From contig JAGCNL010000018.1 of NCBI GenBank assembly GCA_017645945.1, positions 1-64,000 of the forward strand: 64,000 bases of DNA, given 5' to 3'. The notes beneath the pieces are model-generated. The model was not told the origin of the DNA. It saw only the letters and a program-made list of their open reading frames with translations, and did not search any database. This document shows positions 62,601 through 64,000 of the stretch, one piece after another (position 1 is the first letter of the stretch; each line of letters starts with the position of its first letter). The translations under genes were made by a program, and so were the position numbers. This DNA is from Salinivirgaceae bacterium (GTDB lineage: Bacteria; Bacteroidota; Bacteroidia; Bacteroidales; SZUA-534).

Positions 62601-64000
62601 TACCGACAACAGAATCGCCTCGTGGTATGGCAGCGGAACCTCAACAGTTTTGGCCAGCGACACTGTTGCAACCATTAATTTCTATTCGAGCACGAGCAGC
62701 GCTCCAAGCAGCGGATTTGAGCTGAAGGCAACGCTTGTGAAAATGCTCGACCTGAAAGATGTACCTTACAATGTTGCCATTGCAAGCAACGACACTGCTC
62801 TTGGCAATCTGAACATCGACTACATAGTGAAAGAAGGCAGCAGCTATCAGTTCGGCCTGTCAGTCGAGCGAAAGCGCCCGGGCAACTTCATGGGCTGGAG
62901 CGACAACTATTCCTACTACGAATGGGAGCGCTTGTTTGAAGTTTATTCCGACACCACGCTGACAGCCCGTTTCGACACACTGAAGGCTTACACCGTGACC
63001 ATTCAGAGCAACGACACCACCATGGGCAAAATTGGCGGCGACCAGTCGGGCACTTACTACGAAGACGAGTATATCAGCTTTAAAGCTACTCCCAAAAATT
63101 CGGATTTCGCTTTTGTAAAATGGAGCGATGGCAACACTAACAAGAGTCGTGGGTTCTATGTTACAAAAGACACCACGCTTGTTGCCGAGTTCAAAGCCAG
63201 AACGCAATGCACTGTCAAAATCATGGTGAGCGACACCGCATACGGCTATGGCTCCAGCCAGACATACTATATAGGCGATAATGCCTGGGTATCGGCTTAC
63301 ACAAAGAATAATGGCTTCGTTGTAGGCTGGACCGATGGTGTTCAGACTGACTCCAGAAGAATAACTGTAACCGGCGACACCACTCTGACTGCCATCGTTG
63401 AGCCGATGCCTTACAAAGTCGACATTCACTCGAACGACACCGCAATGGGCTCTGTTAACTACAGTTTGAATAACAGATTCAACGAATACATCTACGGCGC
63501 ATACATGAATGCATACGCCAAACCGGGTTATATGTTCAAATGCTGGAGCGACGGCTTTGTTAACAGCTACCGCGATGGATTCCACATCATCAGCGACACC
63601 ACTGTGGTGGCCATCTTTGAGCCTGTCAAGTACAAAATCAACATTGTTTGCGAAAACGGCATAGTATCAACCGAGGCCTATCGCCTTGACGACAGCACCA
63701 TCGCCTATGAGTGCTATGCCTCCGCCAATGAGGGCTACTGCTTTGCCGGCTGGCACGACGGCTATCAACTGCGCAACCGCACCTTTGCCGTCGGCGGCGA
63801 CACCACATTAACCGCAAAATTCGTGAAGTACCCTTACAAAGTCACTTTGGTCTACGACGACAAGAAAGGCTCTGCAAGCTACAGCACGCAAAGTGCAACA
63901 CTTGAGAAACCGATGGTTAACTTAAGGGCTACCGAAAAACCAGGCTACGGCTTCTCGCACTGGAAAGATAGTGAGGGAGACATGAGTTACAACAAATCAT
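59632..64000 (+). CDS. Large surface protein: CUB, BspA-like leucine-rich repeats, InlB-type B repeats (3' end outside window)
   Basis: Open for 1456 codons to the end of the window with no stop in frame. A signal peptide (MKKVCLLISALSMLAVGTQA) is followed by a CUB-like domain (about 24-145, YDDGGASDNYSSGCDGYMLL and later YDRVRIYNGANS). BspA-type leucine-rich repeats (about 173-623) follow, with the pattern SLKSVTIP..VTSIGSYAF..C. Next come four InlB B-repeat-like modules (about 627-918; GYEFVKWSDGNTDNPRTISL is typical), a second CUB-like domain (about 918-1040), then at least six more B-repeat modules. Such proteins are cell-surface adhesins. The type IX genes in the same window make export by that route plausible, but the C-terminal sorting domain is not visible. 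Confidence 0.85.
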   Translation, partial: MKKVCLLISALSMLAVGTQAQILSGTGGDYALMPVSDTNKISLTDKAAGYSLTIYDDGGASDNYSSGCDGYMLLTAPEGSRIILRGEMDTESGYDRVRIYNGANSKTNLIGTYSGTNKLDIRSSGSQLFLYFHSDYGYQESGFAITATIFTPFADGDFEYTDAKKTELMGYSGSAESVTIPNSVQRIDDESFMNCTTLKTVVVGDSVKYIGVSAFIGCTNLETINIPASVMFVGSDAFYQCDSLKSVTIESFAELEDAGLYITKDSIRYEIYQKNHAKVAKRFYSGDVVIPASFTAGNTFEVSIIGEEAFQSCSALTSVTIPEGVEIIGSYAFGYCENLKAIEIPKSVKNIKSHAFHGTSLKSITIPSTVTDVAYNAFTNCDSLTSVTIETNADISSAGLSFTKDGFRYDVLSQKEAALGRGNYSGDFVVPTTVTAGNTFTITGIGDYAFYGCKSLKSVTIPAGIRSIGSSAFYNCDSLASIVIPEGVTKIGSEAFYNCDTLSSVTIPEGVTVISYNTFCNCRNLSSIVIPNSVTEIGSWAFAGCTGLKSIYLGTGIEDIDSYTFDDCTSLESITVCSTTPPFAYHAFSSFDSTACSKITLRVPKGSKSEYENSSYWKNMNIVEFDVYTVTLLAEGGNASFTGDGAYEAKEGAKAIISTKPNRGYEFVKWSDGNTDNPRTISLTGDVTLKAIFAEKYYTVTLLVDDVHHGYITGDTKVREGSYMYYNAVGVGGYVFNRWNDGSPNPETSLTVTRDTTLKASFKKAGMCQVTLSSADYVMGTVSQNTSCFNGEEVYITASYNDGYKFLQWSDGNANARRYVRVVSDTNLVAIFAPLEKRTVKFAVADSCKQMGKVVYNGKEDVRESDYVTAEAVAENGYVFRGWYYNDGTLFSCKTNISFYVDENVTLYARFAARPDYAFVPCSGTEYVTLKVGDTITIYDSEGPDADYLNGSNGYLQLNGPAGYGIKISGSYNTERYRDGLVIYQSDAQNTDNRIASWYGSGTSTVLASDTVATINFYSSTSSAPSSGFELKATLVKMLDLKDVPYNVAIASNDTALGNLNIDYIVKEGSSYQFGLSVERKRPGNFMGWSDNYSYYEWERLFEVYSDTTLTARFDTLKAYTVTIQSNDTTMGKIGGDQSGTYYEDEYISFKATPKNSDFAFVKWSDGNTNKSRGFYVTKDTTLVAEFKARTQCTVKIMVSDTAYGYGSSQTYYIGDNAWVSAYTKNNGFVVGWTDGVQTDSRRITVTGDTTLTAIVEPMPYKVDIHSNDTAMGSVNYSLNNRFNEYIYGAYMNAYAKPGYMFKCWSDGFVNSYRDGFHIISDTTVVAIFEPVKYKINIVCENGIVSTEAYRLDDSTIAYECYASANEGYCFAGWHDGYQLRNRTFAVGGDTTLTAKFVKYPYKVTLVYDDKKGSASYSTQSATLEKPMVNLRATEKPGYGFSHWKDSEGDMSYNKS

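Noticed and set aside
61138..63585. Minus-strand open frames of 206 and 241 codons within the large surface protein
   Set aside because: They are shadows of the repeat-rich plus-strand gene, which stays open without a stop from 59632 to the window end.

Overview
The window is typical of a Bacteroidota chromosome, most likely order Bacteroidales. Three things point there. The purH-mreB-mreC-mreD order is present. A complete type IX secretion core (PorP, PorK/GldK, PorL/GldL, PorM/GldM, PorN/GldN) is encoded. Many start codons are preceded by the Bacteroidota -7 promoter box TAnnTTTG at short distance, without Shine-Dalgarno sequences. Most genes lie on the minus strand. No rRNA, tRNA, CRISPR array or recognisable transposase was seen.

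Layout. 1-3.8 kb: cell-shape genes mreD (cut by the window edge), mreC and mreB behind purH. 3.9-5.2 kb: a UmuC-type translesion polymerase. 5.2-12.1 kb: three tandem paralogous TPR/coiled-coil/SpoIIE phosphatases. 12-17 kb: a small exported protein, a VWA/YfbK-like lipoprotein, a radical SAM/SPASM protein and an alpha-oxoamine synthase. 17-24.4 kb: a TlpA-type lipoprotein lacking thioredoxin, then a probable operon of ABC transporter (ATPase and two membrane proteins), TlpA thioredoxin protein and GntR/YtrA regulator. 24.5-28 kb: an LEA14-like lipoprotein, an amidohydrolase, and a Pit phosphate transporter with its DUF47 partner. 28.4-32.1 kb: a BlaI-BlaR1 type locus whose BlaR1/thioredoxin-like fusion is broken by a one-base frameshift.

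33-37.6 kb is an accessory stretch. It holds small membrane proteins, the remains of a toxin C-terminus next to an immunity-like gene, a DUF4143 ATPase behind two families of short repeats, and a DUF3800 gene with a hairpin-rich leader. 37.8-41.8 kb holds an unusual pair: a TIM-barrel/acyl-CoA synthetase fusion and a LeuA-like protein that has lost its catalytic motifs. 42-51.6 kb: the type IX secretion genes, then a divergent arginase-family gene overlapping topA. 51.9-57.8 kb: glnS, an orphan vsr and a long (type 2-like) ileS. 58-64 kb: a six-bladed beta-propeller lipoprotein and, divergently, a very large surface protein (CUB, BspA-like leucine-rich repeats, InlB-type B repeats) that runs off the window and is a plausible type IX secretion client.

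The best candidates for something little described are the DUF3800 leader, the repeat-controlled DUF4143 ATPase beside the toxin/immunity remnant, and the fusion/LeuA-like pseudoenzyme pair. All functional statements rest on motif reading without database searches.
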